Below are positions 10,507 to 21,084 of a DNA stretch of 64,000 nucleotides, one piece after another; the stretch's first letter is position 1, and every line of letters starts with the position of its first letter. The stretch covers positions 20,687,001 to 20,751,000 of the forward strand of contig CM069872.1 of assembly GCA_036172665.1 (NCBI GenBank), in the 5' to 3' direction. The translations under genes were made by a program, and so were the position numbers. This stretch comes from Prosopocoilus inquinatus. Its lineage: Eukaryota > Arthropoda > Insecta > Coleoptera > Lucanidae. A model generated the notes under the pieces. The model was given only the letters and a program-made list of their open reading frames with translations, was not told the DNA's origin and made no database searches.

Positions 10507-10712
10507 TGTTGAGTTTATAATCATTTAATCAGTCATTCAATATTGTTTGAGTATTGTAAATACATACTTAATCAAGTTAGTTTATGTCATATTTTTTTTT
10601 AATATGTATCGTCTAGTCTATGCATCAAGCTTTAGTTTGTAATTGCAAAATTTTGAAAAAGTTCTTGCAATAAATACATTGAAGTAAGTGTTATCGTCAC
10701 TGCCAACCAACA
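10507..10712 (+). repeat. Copia-1 3' LTR
   Basis: 206 bp, identical to the 5' LTR except for one base, and followed by the GGGTA target duplication at 10713-10717. Confidence 0.93.
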
Positions 10713-10717
10713 GGGTA

Positions 10718-11851
10718 TTGAATAAATTTATTTACTTAGAAAGAATGGTTTTGAAGAGCGCAAATATATCCGGGTAAAATAAAAGAAGAATTTGACCTGC
10801 TACTGTCGATCCACACCAATGCCAGAAGTTCCTGTGTTTTTTTTTCCAGCTCATCATAGCCCATGCGGCGATCGAACATGTTTCGCGAAGGAGGCGACAG
10901 CAAGGTAACGATTTCTTCGCTATTTCATTGATTGATATGTTATGAACAACGGAGGAATTTCAGCACTTGGCCAACGGACGATTTCGACTGAAGTAATTAA
11001 CTTAAGGAAAGGTAAAACCTCCCTCGGATTTTCCTAAGAAAAATTTCCATTAGTGCCGTGGCACGAGCTTCCGGTAGCAGCACAATGTTTTGCAAAAATC
11101 CAACGAAAAAGAAAGAAATATTGAAATTAACCTACCCCTTTATGTTTATGGGGAAACAAAAGACATTATTAAACGTGAAATTAACTTGGATGACCAAGAA
11201 AATGGTAGGTAAATGTTAATTTTTAAATGAATACTTAAACAACCACCATATTGGCTAGGATTCAAAACGGCAACTGCCCCTCGAAGTTTGAAATCGTCGG
11301 CCAATCCCACCGCTCAGCTTAATCCGACCAATGAGGTGTAAGAGGGTAAGTTCAGACACGTAAGGCCGTTTGACGAAGAACTTCGAATGCAGCCCAATGA
11401 TACAGTATTGCCAATTCTATAAATCAATGTGAACGAAAATAAACATATGAATAAATTACAATGTAAATTGTTGCAACATTCCATTAAAGTGGTAAATGAC
11501 AAAATCAAAATACAAAGAGACAAACAACATGTAATCATATATGTAAACTCGTCCAATAACAACTGCGAAGTTAGTCACACAAAAGGAAACAACATCAGTT
11601 TAACCTTAAAATCAATACAATCGATTTAGTGCTGAAGCGTGGAACAATGAGAAATTTTACGAGGAGAATATTTTACGAGGTAAATAGCCATATTAATTTA
11701 ATCATAATTTAACAATATACTGATGGGATGCTAAACAAGATACAACAGATCCAAGATGCACATTTACAAACACCGTGTCATTTTAAATGTGACAATATTC
11801 AGTTTTTGATAACGAACTGGAAAAGCAGAGTTGAAACACTCTAAAAAAACT
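10718..11851. other. Unassigned interval
   Basis: About 1.1 kb without a recognisable gene or terminal repeat. Only short open frames are present (11429-11629 plus and 11314-11562 minus), and neither has a motif I recognise. Confidence 0.4.
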
Positions 11852-12052
11852 TTTTAGAAAAATTTTGTGCAAATCGTTTTTGATTGCAGTGAGAACCTCG
11901 AGCAGCCTCTGGACAGCTGTTTCAGCCCTGCTTGGGGCTTCTTCAGCAGAAACGTAGCTCGACATTTCCACTGCAGACCAAAAACAGCTGTCCAGAGGCT
12001 GCTCGAGGTTCTCACTGCAATCAAAAACGATTTGCACAAAATTTTTCTAAAA
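11852..12052. repeat. 71-bp perfect inverted repeat with 59-bp spacer
   Basis: Arms 11852-11922 and 11982-12052 are exact reverse complements. The right arm begins about 6-7 nt upstream of the hammerhead cleavage position, so it holds the cleavage site and the stem I 3' strand but not the CUGANGA core. The lack of mismatches suggests recent formation, for example by template switching during reverse transcription. Confidence 0.95.
11885..11975 (-). ncRNA. Type I hammerhead ribozyme, copy 1
   Basis: Read 5' to 3' on the minus strand, the 91-nt segment has the conserved core CUGAAGA, then stem II (AGCCC, loop CAAGCA, GGGCU), then GAAA. A very short self-complementary stem III (ACAGCUGU) follows, with a UC cleavage site between 11912 and 11911. 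Stem I is closed by UUUCUG pairing with CAGAGG next to the core. It continues outward through CGAGC/GCUCG to UGCAGUG/CACUGCA. Minimal stem III is a known feature of metazoan type I hammerheads such as the Schistosoma Sm-alpha repeat. One base differs from copy 2, in outer stem I (GGAAA versus GGGAA). Fold assigned by eye. Confidence 0.8.
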
Positions 12053-12191
12053 TCTTTCATTATGCTTTGACAGCAAGCATGGCCGCCTTGCATGGGGGAC
12101 TCATTAGGAGCAAATCCCGCTTCAATTTGTCTATCCTACTGCAATGTTAGGTCAAAAAGCGATAGTATGATGTCGCTATTTTATATGTTCA

Positions 12192-12590
12192 CTCTAAAAA
12201 ACGGTTGTAAAAACAAGAAAACTTATTTTGGAAACCTATTGCCTCATACATTTCTCGCCAATCTTCGTTTTGTAGTAAACATTGAAAATGGCCAATGTTG
12301 ACTTCCGAAAAGTCGGTATTTCTAAAACTTGAAACGGGTGGTCTGACGGATGTGTACCGGTGACACATACGCTTTCTGGCAAATACGTTACATTAGTGAA
12401 AATATTGTCAATTAGGGTGGCAGAGTGACTTGTTACCCTTGTTGGAGTAACTTTACTTTGTTTAATAATATATTCAAGAAATAAATTAATGATATCATTT
12501 TTGGCATGCGATTCATCTAAAAAATTTCATTAAAATCCCCACATACGATTATATTGCGATTTGTCCTTGGCAATACTCGTGAGAGTGTTA
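12192..12590 (-). pseudogene. LINE endonuclease fragment
   Basis: Minus-strand reading from about 12590 gives NIIVCGDFNE, the catalytic GDFN motif of APE-type LINE endonucleases. With frame changes it continues to TRVTSHSATLIDNIFTN and THPSDHPFQVLE, the last catalytic SDH motif. A linker follows (NIGHFQCLLQNEDWREMYEA, then KFSCFYNRFLE) that leads towards the RT in Jockey/CR1 elements. The fragment stops where the hammerhead repeat body begins at about 12191, so that repeat probably inserted here. Frameshifts at about 12540 and 12320 make it non-functional. Confidence 0.75.
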
Positions 12591-12643
12591 ATAATTGGAC
12601 GCCTTTTAAGATTTAATTCCTTTAACTTCTCGTTTTGGGACAT
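12560..12643 (-). pseudogene. Possible gag N-terminus (BEL/Pao-like), very short
   Basis: A minus-strand ATG at 12643-12641 opens MSQNEKLKELNLKRRPII, similar in style to the lysine/leucine-rich start of BEL/Pao gag proteins. It runs directly into LINE endonuclease sequence, so it would be a chimeric junction. Only about 25 residues support the call; it could be coincidence. Confidence 0.25.
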
Positions 12644-12659
12644 GTTTGATGATTCAAAG

Positions 12660-14272
12660 AAAATAAATAGGAAGTGCTTATGTAAAAGCATTGCTTTCTT
12701 ACTTGATTTCCTGGATCATACCGATTGGTTTTCTATGTTGATTCTGCTCGAGGATTGCTGGTTGATGATGCTTGATGCTGAGTGATCGAATTATGGTGGA
12801 TCCTGCTTCTGGATCGCTGCCCGTTCCGCCTTTAATTGATGCGTTGATTCGTTAGTTGTCGGAATTTTCGCGACTTTATTTTTATGCACTTCTTCACTCT
12901 TGCAGTTCTTTAAGGATTCGATAGAATCCGGCTCGAAGGATGCGAAGGATATGTTCGGTTGCTTGGAGGAAGAGTATTTAATTTTGTAATATTTTATTGA
13001 TCACTAAGCACAAACTCGCTTAGAACTAATACTTAAGAGACTAAAAACCAGAATGCGTAAAAAGTAAGATGACTCCTGAGCTTGATGGTGCATACCTACC
13101 CGGGTGGCTACTATAAGTAGTAGGGAGGGTCGGAGTGACTCCGTACCAGACTGCCCCCGTTAAATGCCGAAGGTATTAACCTAATTATGAATAAACTCTG
13201 TCTTTAAATGAAACTTCATCATTACATAAGAGATTAATTCTCCAAATCTGAATTTTTTTGTCCAAAAATGAAAAGCTGACTTATCACATGCGACCGCAGT
13301 CCCTTTGTTTTGAAACCTCTGCTTGGTTTACGCCTTGTCTTAGCAATTTATTCCGATAAAAGCAATAAACCGCAATAAAACTTTTATGTACGTTTAAAAG
13401 AACTCGGTCAAGGTCTCATTGTATGCGAATATGAATCCGACTTGCGGACATCGGCTTGTTTAATTGTATTTTCAACATGCGATAAGTAAGAATGTTTGTT
13501 TACGCATCTCTTTGTAATAGACAATAACAATTATGTTAAAAACGAGTACCTAGTCTTAGTTAGATTTTTGCCGAAGTAATTAAACATCTTCGTACGCTAG
13601 TTTTATAATTGCGTTGAAAATGTGTGAAATTATTATAGCTGCAGAATAAGTATAGCAAGAACAGAACATTCCTATTGTAAAAACAGAAAGCAAGAATTGG
13701 CAAATTAGATTGCCTGTACACACAATAATCTATGGGTTAAAAATAAGTGATTGAATAACTTCGGTAGCTCTCAATCGAACTATTTTATTAATTGTTTACA
13801 TTCCAACACAAAACACATGTTTTTATAAGGATAATATTGAACGTGAATTTCTGCGTTGGCTTAAACCATAAAGACATAAAAGTTCTCGCCTAGTGCAGAC
13901 GTTTATTTCGCCGCTTATTCGAAGTTTTAATAAAGAAACAATTTTTTTTTGCTGTATAGATACAATTTATGAATTAATATGATGTAAGAATTTCCACTTT
14001 TTTGATCGCCTTTAGATTAATTTTTTTTAATTTAACTGTTAAAGTACGGATTGGCACAAAATTAATCATCAGTTAACGCAACACGCACAGAATATTTTAA
14101 ACTATTAAGAACTTACCTAGTTACAAAATTTATCTACTTTTAAAATTAACAAAAAAACACGATACTTGACCAGCCTTAAGAACAATATCCGTGCATGGTC
14201 AGCATTTTTATGACTTTTTATGGCCCCGAACGTCGGAGAATAGTTGAAAACCAAGCTTTGGCGGAAGATTTA
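12660..14272. other. Unassigned interval
   Basis: No gene recognised. A short GC-richer patch at 13085-13165 contains a self-complementary segment around CTACTATAAGTAGTAG that could be part of an LTR or UTR, but no partner copy is in the window. The rest is AT-rich with short frames. Confidence 0.35.
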
Positions 14273-14386
14273 GAGCCCTTTTATGCAGAGCGTTTCATGT
14301 CGCGGGACGCCCGACGGCAAAAGTCGCGCGTTTTCTAGGTTCATTTTTGAGCCCTTTTATGCAGTGCGTTTTATGTCGCTGGACGT
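14273..14386 (+). repeat. Direct repeat resembling Harbinger termini
   Basis: Two copies of a segment of about 37 bp beginning GAGCCCTTTTATGCAG lie at about 14273-14309 and 14349-14386, with about five mismatches. They sit just upstream of a HARBI1-like first exon and may be terminal or subterminal repeats. No inverted partner is found downstream, so the element end is uncertain. Confidence 0.5.
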
Positions 14387-14419
14387 TCAATCAACAAAAT
14401 TTTAGCAGCGTGCAAGTTA

Positions 14420-14729
14420 TTGTGCATGAGAAAGGAGGAGATGGATCCATGTGTGATTTATTTCATATATCGGCGTCTTACTAGTCAAAGACGAAAAAGG
14501 AGATGGGTTGTTCACCCCATTAACGCCAATAGATTTATAGATGGAGCGTTTCGTAATCTCTATATAAAATTAAGAGACGATGGAGACAAATTCTTTAATT
14601 ATTTTCGATTGTCCGTTTCATCATTTGATGAGTTGGTGGGCAAATTTCAGAGAACCATTGAAGTCAGACCGGATATGGTACAGGGGTTGTCATTATCTCC
14701 ACAAGAAATGTTGGCCATAACCCTCAAGT
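14420..14729 (+). pseudogene. Harbinger transposase N-terminal exon (orphan)
   Basis: About 103 codons with the HARBI1 N-terminal signature (WVVHPINANRF, GAFRNLYIKLRDDGDKFFNYF, SVSSFDELV) ending EMLAITL at a good splice donor (CAA|GTAAGTAA). No matching DDE exons follow; instead a LINE ORF1 fragment and a different Harbinger come next. It is the first exon of a truncated element, of a different subfamily from the transposase at 15010-16140. Confidence 0.75.
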
Positions 14730-14794
14730 AAGTAAATTTATATTCAAAAATAGAACTAAGTTAAATTAAATGCATATATCAATTGATAGAAAGT

Positions 14795-15005
14795 ATATAT
14801 TTCGGCTTCGGTGTCGCCGGCTTCCTCTCGCGGATCGGCGGTTGCGGCAACTTCTTACAGCCCGTGTAAGAAGCGGGAAGCGGTCCGCCACAGTTGCAGC
14901 AAACAGCCTGGGTGTCCCGTGGCTTCTTGCACGCACGAGTGTGATGTGGCTCCGCGCACTTCACGCAGCGAGGACTGGCGCGGCACATTCTCTGAGAGTG
15001 TCCTC
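14795..15005 (-). pseudogene. LINE ORF1 (gag-like) zinc-knuckle fragment
   Basis: The minus strand encodes paired zinc knuckles typical of Jockey-type ORF1: GHSQRMCRASPRCVKC, then CNCGGPLPASYTGC. Only this central region is present, without start or end, and it is GC-richer than its surroundings, as in GC-rich LINEs such as the one at the right window edge. It is a short insertion or filler between two Harbinger remnants. Confidence 0.75.
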
Positions 15006-15009
15006 CAGC

Positions 15010-16140
15010 GAAGACGAAGAGCCTATACCACAAAGAGCACCTAAAAATTATCGGCTTCGTCGTGACAATTTAAATATATGGTCGAATGACGAATTTTTTG
15101 TAAGATTTCGACTAAAGAAAGACACAGTGCTGAATTTATTGGGCGAAATAAATGAACTTGAAATGCCTACACAGAGGTAAGTTATGGAAAGACATGATAG
15201 TAGCTCATATTATCTTAAAATTTATTACAGGAATCATGCTATCAGTCCACTGAATCAGTTGCTAATAGCTCTGCGATTGTATGCAACTGGCAGTATGCTA
15301 GTAACTGTTGGTGACTTTGGTGGTATACACAAGTCAAGTGTGTGCCGAATAGTAAAATGTGTGTCACATGCTATAGCAAATGTGGCTCGTAACTATATTA
15401 AAATGCTTTCATACGCACAGGAAATTACGAGTATACAGAGGCAATTTTATGATGTTGCACGTTTTCCACGGGTCATTGGTGCAAAAGATTGCACCTACAT
15501 TAAGATACAATTCCCAGGCATGTTATATTTTATGTGATTATTTATAAAATAAAAGAACATATCTGTTGTGCCTGTTTTATGTACATTAACACATTTTGGC
15601 TTATAGGTGGTAACGAAGCTGAAGTTTACCGAAGGCTACTTCTCGTTGAACATCCAAGTGGTTGGCGATGCTAAATTAAATATTCTGGATATTACAGCCA
15701 GATGGCCTGGATCAACTCATGACCAAACGATACTTAATAATTCACAGATAAATGCACGTTTTCGAGCAGGAGAATTTAGAAACTCTGTATTATTGGGAGA
15801 TTCAGGCTGTGCATTACAAACATATACAATTACACCAATCCCGAACCCACAAGAACGTGGTGCACAATTGTTCAATGAATCACAGATTAGAACAAGAAAT
15901 GCGATAGAGCGGTTATTTGGAGTTGTGAAAAGAAGGTTCCCAATACTGTCTCTGGGATTACGATTAAAAATGGAAACCATTAAATCGGTGATCATATCCT
16001 GTGCAGTGTTCGATAATATTCCACGTAAAATGAATGAAGAAATGCCACCACAAGATCCCGATATAGCAGAGGTGGATGCTGAAAGAGATGAAATAGCGGT
16101 AGTAAATGAAGGACATGAGCAGCAAGTGCATATTAGATAG
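15010..16140 (+). pseudogene. Harbinger-2 transposase (HARBI1-like), frameshifted
   Basis: Three coding blocks: about 15010-15178 (acidic start SSSEDEEPIP, then FFVRFRLKKDTVLNLLGEI, donor GTAAGTT), 15231-15515 (NHAISPLNQLLIALRLYATG to RVIGAKDCTYIKI) and 15607-16140. Exon 3 starts in frame with GGNEAEVYR, then shifts near 15635 to the frame encoding GYFSLNIQVVGDAKLN, which suggests a small deletion. The DDE residues are present (GAKDCTY, LLGDSGC, NAIERLFGV). The normal ATG is missing or replaced by the LINE fragment immediately upstream. The partner DNA-binding gene lies convergently at 16302-17739. Confidence 0.8.
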
Positions 16141-16301
16141 CCCTTTATAAATTACTTTGCAAATTTATGAACATAAATTTTTTTTAGTGAAAGCCCTTTA
16201 TAATTAAACAGAAAAGAAAATGAGTTGACCGACCATTGGTCTAAAACAAAAGAGCGTTAAAAGGTGCCTAAAGAATATAATTGAAACTACTGTATGTGTA
16301 A

Positions 16302-17739
16302 TTATTTTTTTAATTCTTTTTTAAATTTATCAATCATTAATCGTTGCACTTCAATTTTAGCGTTTAGTAACGCAAGTTCTGTATTTTCTCGCTGCACTTT
16401 TAATTTATGTAGTTCCTCTGCCCTTGCATCTTCTTTTTCTAGCAGTTTCTTTTTTAATTCTACTAGTGTATCTTTTTCAGGACAATGACCTAGATTTAAA
16501 AATTGAATTAGCATGTAGTATTTAGTTACAGAAATTAAAGATTAACGATACAATTATCGAGTTATCTTATGAAATTTTTTATCGAAATACAAGTTATCAC
16601 CGTCCAACTGTAGTTGATAGAAATTGTAGAACACATATTTACCTGTGAATTGTTTCTTTCGAAAACCAGGTAGCACCTTTGATCGTTCTTGCTTTAGCAT
16701 TGCTGGGGTGTAGCTGCTCCAATCACTAGCAATATTTTTACTTGTTTGCGGAGTATTTACCACTGCTGCTTATGCATTGAGATTCGTCTCAACTGCAAAT
16801 AGTATATAAACAATTAACAGAACCTTCCTAAGTTACCGACTTCTTACTAGATTCAATAAATTACAGATGATTACCTATATCTTGTCCTGAACATGAAGGA
16901 CTTGCGAGTTCCTCTTCAAAATCTATAACAACGATGAAAACATAAACATGTATATACTAAAAAAATATGTGATTCATATCATACCTTCACAAAAAGATGC
17001 AGCTGTGTTATTTTTATGTGGCTGCAGAGCGATTGATGGGATCTGTTAAAAATGTATTCGTAACTGATATATTAATCACTGCAAAATATCATTACCCCTT
17101 TCTCAGTATATCTTCCTTGTTTCTTGTACCATCATGTCACATACCTCTGTAAGATGATTTACAATTAGGTATACATAATTATTTGGTACTCACAAAATTA
17201 TATTCTACCTATACTGTCGCTGTCACCCGGATGTGGTGACAATTCTATAACACTTTTAACCTTATTCTACAACAGTACAGTGCTGTGTTTTAGGGTATCA
17301 GCAATAACTCCACCAACCGGTCTGATAGTGCTGCTGCTTTAATTTAGCAAAGTATTTTCGCACGTCTTTCTTTAAATTCTCGTATTTACAACGCAGTTGT
17401 TCTGCTGTTCTAGTGTCAGCTGCTCCGCAATTGTAATTTGCAGATATAATCTGCCAAGTCCTCTCCTACGAAATTTAAACAACAAGAGTTAGATTCATAT
17501 TATGAATTACTTACTAGAAAATTATAGTAAAATAAATCTGATTAAAATGAATTCTATTATCTGATATATACCTTTTCTTTCCATGTATTCACATCACTTT
17601 GCTTACATTCAATTACATTCCGATGTGAAATAATTATGTCCACCAAGCGATGTACATCACACTCGGTGTAAACTACACGCTTCGACCGTGGAGTACTCGT
17701 ATTTGTGCAACTAGTTTTTCCAGAAATGTTTTCATGCAT
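16302..17739 (-). pseudogene. Harbinger-2 Myb/SANT-like accessory gene, multi-exon, decaying
   Basis: Exon 1 (17739 to about 17572) and exon 2 (from about 17466) join at GT-AG. They encode a Myb/SANT-like domain (VDIIISHRNVIECKQ, DVNTWKEK, ERTWQIISANYNC, TAEQLRCKYENLKKDVRKYF). Further minus-strand blocks flanked by splice signals include IPSIALQPHKNNTAASF (about 17045-16990), a SCSGQD segment (about 16920-16880), KSKVLPGFRKKQF-type sequence (16763-16645) and a C-terminal coiled coil (HCPEKDTLVELKKKLLEK to the stop at 16302). This is the layout of fibrinogen-silencer-binding-like Harbinger partners. A shift after HYQTGW and a stop in the next block indicate decay. Exon edges are approximate. 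Confidence 0.7.
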
Positions 17740-17956
17740 ATCAAATATAAGGTTATGAAGGTTAGTTTTACCTTGTTGACACGTGGTCTCAAACCAAACA
17801 ATGCTCTCATTGGTCAGATTTCAAATATCAGGTTAGCCTCCATGAAATAAAATGATTCAACCGTCGGTTAATCGAACGGAAGACAAAATTGTTTTGTAAA
17901 ACCCAACCACTCTCAACCGTTGGTTGAAATGTCAACCTCCGGTTCAGTAACTAACA

Positions 17957-18395
17957 GTCAACGAGCACCTTTATAAAACCGGGCATAAGTTGTTCAATTA
18001 TAAACGTGATTCTATTCATAGTATGGCTGCTCGTTTTCATAGCATTAGTGGAATTGCAAAGGAGCTAATGGACGAAATAGATGGTTTTTCTGTCAAGCAG
18101 ATTTGGGATTCAGTTGTTATAAATCGGATTTTGAACACTTTGCCTCCCGATTATTATGAGTTCAAAGATTATTGGACTGCATTACCAAATAAAGAGCTTG
18201 TATTTGAAGGAACTCTCAGTTAAAAGTCGTAGTAGTGAAGCTTCATCTAGTGCATTTCATGCGAAGTCGCTTCAAGGTAGGGATGAAGTTGTAATTACAA
18301 GAATACCTACAGGTAATGGCACTGCTAGATCTAAGCCTAAATTGTAGAAATGTTTGTTTCGATTGTGGAAAAACTGGTCAAGCAATTATATCTGT
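17957..18395 (+). pseudogene. Copia-2 gag fragment
   Basis: Plus-strand frame with the UBN2/gag region (NEHLYKTGHKLFNYKRDSIH, SISGIAKELMDEI, VVINRILNTLPPDYYEF). After a stop and shift near 18223 comes a partial zinc knuckle (CFDCGKTGQ, near 18355). No protease, integrase or RT follows and no LTR is evident. It is a degraded gag remnant different from Copia-1. Confidence 0.7.
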
Positions 18396-18754
18396 AACTG
18401 ATGTACTTTCGATAGATGTGTCATGTTTCTTAAAATTCAGGCAGCTTGTAATCAACAAAAATATACTAGGTGTTCCATTTAAAAAACCTGACTTTTTTCA
18501 GTTGAATTCAGTTCGAATAGAATTTACTTTTCAACCAGCCTGTAAACAATCAAGTGCAAAACTGCACATGATCTGAAAGATTGTTACTGTATCCTACTAC
18601 AGGCCAAAAATTGGCATCGTGCTTTTTTTGCACAAAAATGGCATAATATTACTCATTGTTATGCTTTCTAGTTTCTGTCTCAGTTACTATCTGACAAACT
18701 TTTAATTTGGCCTCCGCAGCGAGATATGATGGAAATTTCGAAACAATAGGTGTG
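18396..18754. other. Unassigned interval
   Basis: AT-rich sequence after the Copia-2 gag fragment, possibly decayed pol, with no motif I can support. Confidence 0.3.
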
Positions 18755-20688
18755 TTCTTTTTATCACAAAACTTACTCACGCAGCTCAGATAAACGTCAT
18801 TTCCGTTCGCGCGTAAGTAAGTTCGAATGTTTATTTCAACCTGGCAATTAACAGGAGTGCTGCTACCTAACTGTTCAGGTGACAGCAAGTTAACACCGTG
18901 ACGGATGTTTCGGTGTCGCCGACCAGATTCAATGGGACGGGGTGGGAGTTATCAAACCTTTCGCGAAATTATAGGCCAAGGCGCCATTTAATTTTTTTTT
19001 TCGGCAAGGGAACCGCGTAAAAAATTAAGACAACGCGACTCATCCAAAATATTTTAAAATAAACAACTTTATTCAAAGTAAACGTGTTGCCACAGACACA
19101 AAAAAGAAAATAAAAAACGTAAGTAGCTTCTCCTTATACTTAACGCAACACGGTATATAAGAAGAAGGCGATCCAAGTTACAATCTAAATACTAGCATTT
19201 CGTGGCGTCAAGTAAATAATCATTTACTCCGGAGGTAACAAATTTTATTCCGAAAATTACCTTAACACAAATTTATGGCCAGTATGAACTAAATTATTAT
19301 ATTTTCTTCACAAAATTAAATCAAAAAGGTAGAGAATATAATACGAGCGTCAATAATCTGCGTAAATCTATCAAAATGCAAGTCCAAAAAGGGACCTAGA
19401 CTAAATAGGCAGGTTAGACACGCTTAATTTCGCAAAAAACGTACATTTATAATTAACGCATCGCGGTCCGAGGAAAGCTCCACGAAATCCCGAAAGGATT
19501 ACAAAATATACAAATAATAAAAGTCAAATCCTTTTGTCGTTCGCCGTCCTCTAGGTCTCGTCTGCTCGTACGCGACGTCGACGGAGACCAACCGTTATCT
19601 TCGTCGCCCGAAAGCTGTGGTCTAGGTAAACGGCAGGGCCAGCCACAAGGCTTGAGTTCAGTAAGTCACCGCTCGACGGCCGTGAACAGGATCGAACAGC
19701 ATCCACCCCCTTTGCTTCGCGGAAGCTGCACCAACGGCGGTGAGGTAGAAGAACGGGGGGAATAAAGAAACGGCGATATACGAAAAGGAAAAGCCTATAA
19801 GGGAAACAAATACGCACATGTGACACTTAAAACAATCTAACTTTCATAAACGTTAACTCACCTGTCCACCAGGGTTCAAAGAACGAACAGGCTGAGGAAA
19901 ATGCAGAGCTGCATTTATTGCCGAAACGACCGTGAACTAAGCCGGACCAAAAGCCACCGAAGAAACTCCTCCTCGCACCGGAGAAAGTTCCCAGAAAAAG
20001 CAGCCGAGGTGAAACCCGCACACAAGAATGTGCGGCCACCTCGGAGATTATTTCAATAATGGAAGATTTAAACTTCATTCGTAGTGTCAGGTGAAAGAAG
20101 ATGGTCAAAGGAAAAGAAAGAGAACAAAGCGGCGAAACCAATTACTGAAAAATATTAGGTAAGCTTCAGCCAATGAGATTAAAATGTCAGGGGTCGTTCG
20201 ACAGGCTCGAACCGGTCATAAATATGATTGCAACATAGTTCATAATCGCGGGTGCCTCGCAAAAGAAAGCGTCGGCCCCCAAATGCCGAGAAAAAAATTC
20301 CACCAATAACCCTAACTTCCCTTTGTAAATCCTTTTAAAGCATTTTCCAAAAGACAAACTTTCCGGGAAACCCACCAAAGTAAGGAAAGAAACAATCGTA
20401 TGAGCGAAGCGTGGAAGTTAAAATTTGGGCGTGATAAACAAACTCGCTCAGCGTGGGGGCGCGTGTAAAGCAATTCAATCATCACGGCTAAAAACAGAAC
20501 TGACCGGAACAAAGGCGTGCCTTCACTAAGCATTATGCTTATACAGGGCCTCTCGAGACTAGATAGAATTTGAACGGTAACAGTGCAGGAGTGACAAGGT
20601 AGAAGATCGAAATCACAATTCAAACTTACTTGTTCATGCCAACGGAAATGACGTTTATCTGAGTTGAGATGAGATTTGTGGCAAAAAG
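18755..20688. repeat. Segment bounded by imperfect inverted repeats of about 70 bp
   Basis: Left end (about 18755-18830) and right end (about 20618-20688) match in inverse orientation. Both contain GTTCTTTTT, then CAGATAAACGTCATTTCCGT and a TAAGT-rich inner part. The interior of about 1.8 kb is GC-richer than its surroundings and has no recognisable protein; it carries a minus-strand AATAAA signal near 19065. It looks like a non-autonomous DNA transposon, but no clear target duplication is visible, so the outer edges are uncertain. Confidence 0.55.
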
Positions 20689-21084
20689 AACCCGCCCAAT
20701 ATCTGCCATGGAGTCAAGAAATTTATGTATTAGAGATTTTTCTGGTTCTGATAATTGTCATAATAATTGTCATAAGTAAAAGAGTAACCAAATAATTTTC
20801 ATTAGACTTCCAGCGCTTCTTTCTTGAAGGCATAACGAAAGACTCCTCGGTTTGTGAAATGTTATTTGCGTTAATACCAGGAACATCAGGAATATGATTG
20901 TTTGATATATTATTTAGGAGTGAAATTTCATTTTCTTGCAATACGTTTTGATCTGTACAAAAGTGATAAAGCAAATAATTATATTTGCGATACGTCAAGT
21001 AAGTCAATAAATCACTCTTTTAGCTCGTTTTAAAAAGTTTTTTTTTTATTTGTTTCATATTCTCTGAAATTTTATTGGAATACA

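Larger units (their letters stand above)
6283..10712 (+). mobile_element. Copia-1, complete LTR retrotransposon
   Basis: Two 206-bp LTRs (6283-6488 and 10507-10712) begin TGTTGAG and end AACA. They are flanked by the 5-bp duplication GGGTA at 6278-6282 and 10713-10717. The LTRs differ at a single site (A at 6411, G at 10635), indicating a recent insertion. Between them lie a primer-binding site, one uninterrupted gag-pol frame and a polypurine tract directly before the 3' LTR. Nothing essential is missing, so it may be autonomous. Confidence 0.95.
11852..12191 (-). repeat. Hammerhead repeat family, copy 1 (rearranged)
   Basis: Three parts are visible. On the minus strand, a complete hammerhead motif at 11885-11975 with its downstream tail to 11852. 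On the plus strand, an inverted copy of the 3' half of the hammerhead plus tail at 11982-12052. This is followed on the plus strand by a 125-bp body module (12063-12191, beginning GCTTTGACAGCAAGC and ending TATATGTTCA) that also occurs at 22135-22262 and, in part, at 59488-59538. The two 71-bp arms (11852-11922 and 11982-12052) are perfect complements. The order tail-then-body is the reverse of copy 2, as expected if the parent unit is tandem or circular. Confidence 0.85.

Noticed and set aside
12070..12120. Possible pol III A/B boxes in the hammerhead-repeat body (SINE promoter)
   Set aside because: The AGCAAATCCC segment only loosely resembles a B box and no convincing A box is present, so I do not claim a tRNA-derived head.
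11783..12150. Open frames containing AEEAPSRAETAVQ on both strands of the repeats at 11.9 and 22.0 kb
   Set aside because: They fall inside the hammerhead fold and its inverted copy. The structure explains the sequence better than a protein.
17860..17960. Repeated TCAACCG/CGGTTGA motifs as Harbinger-2 right terminus
   Set aside because: Suggestive, but no matching left end survives and no 3-bp duplication can be set, so I did not call the element limits.
20723..21007. 94-codon minus-strand frame as a gene
   Set aside because: No recognisable domain, AT-rich, next to a Transib fragment; could be chance.
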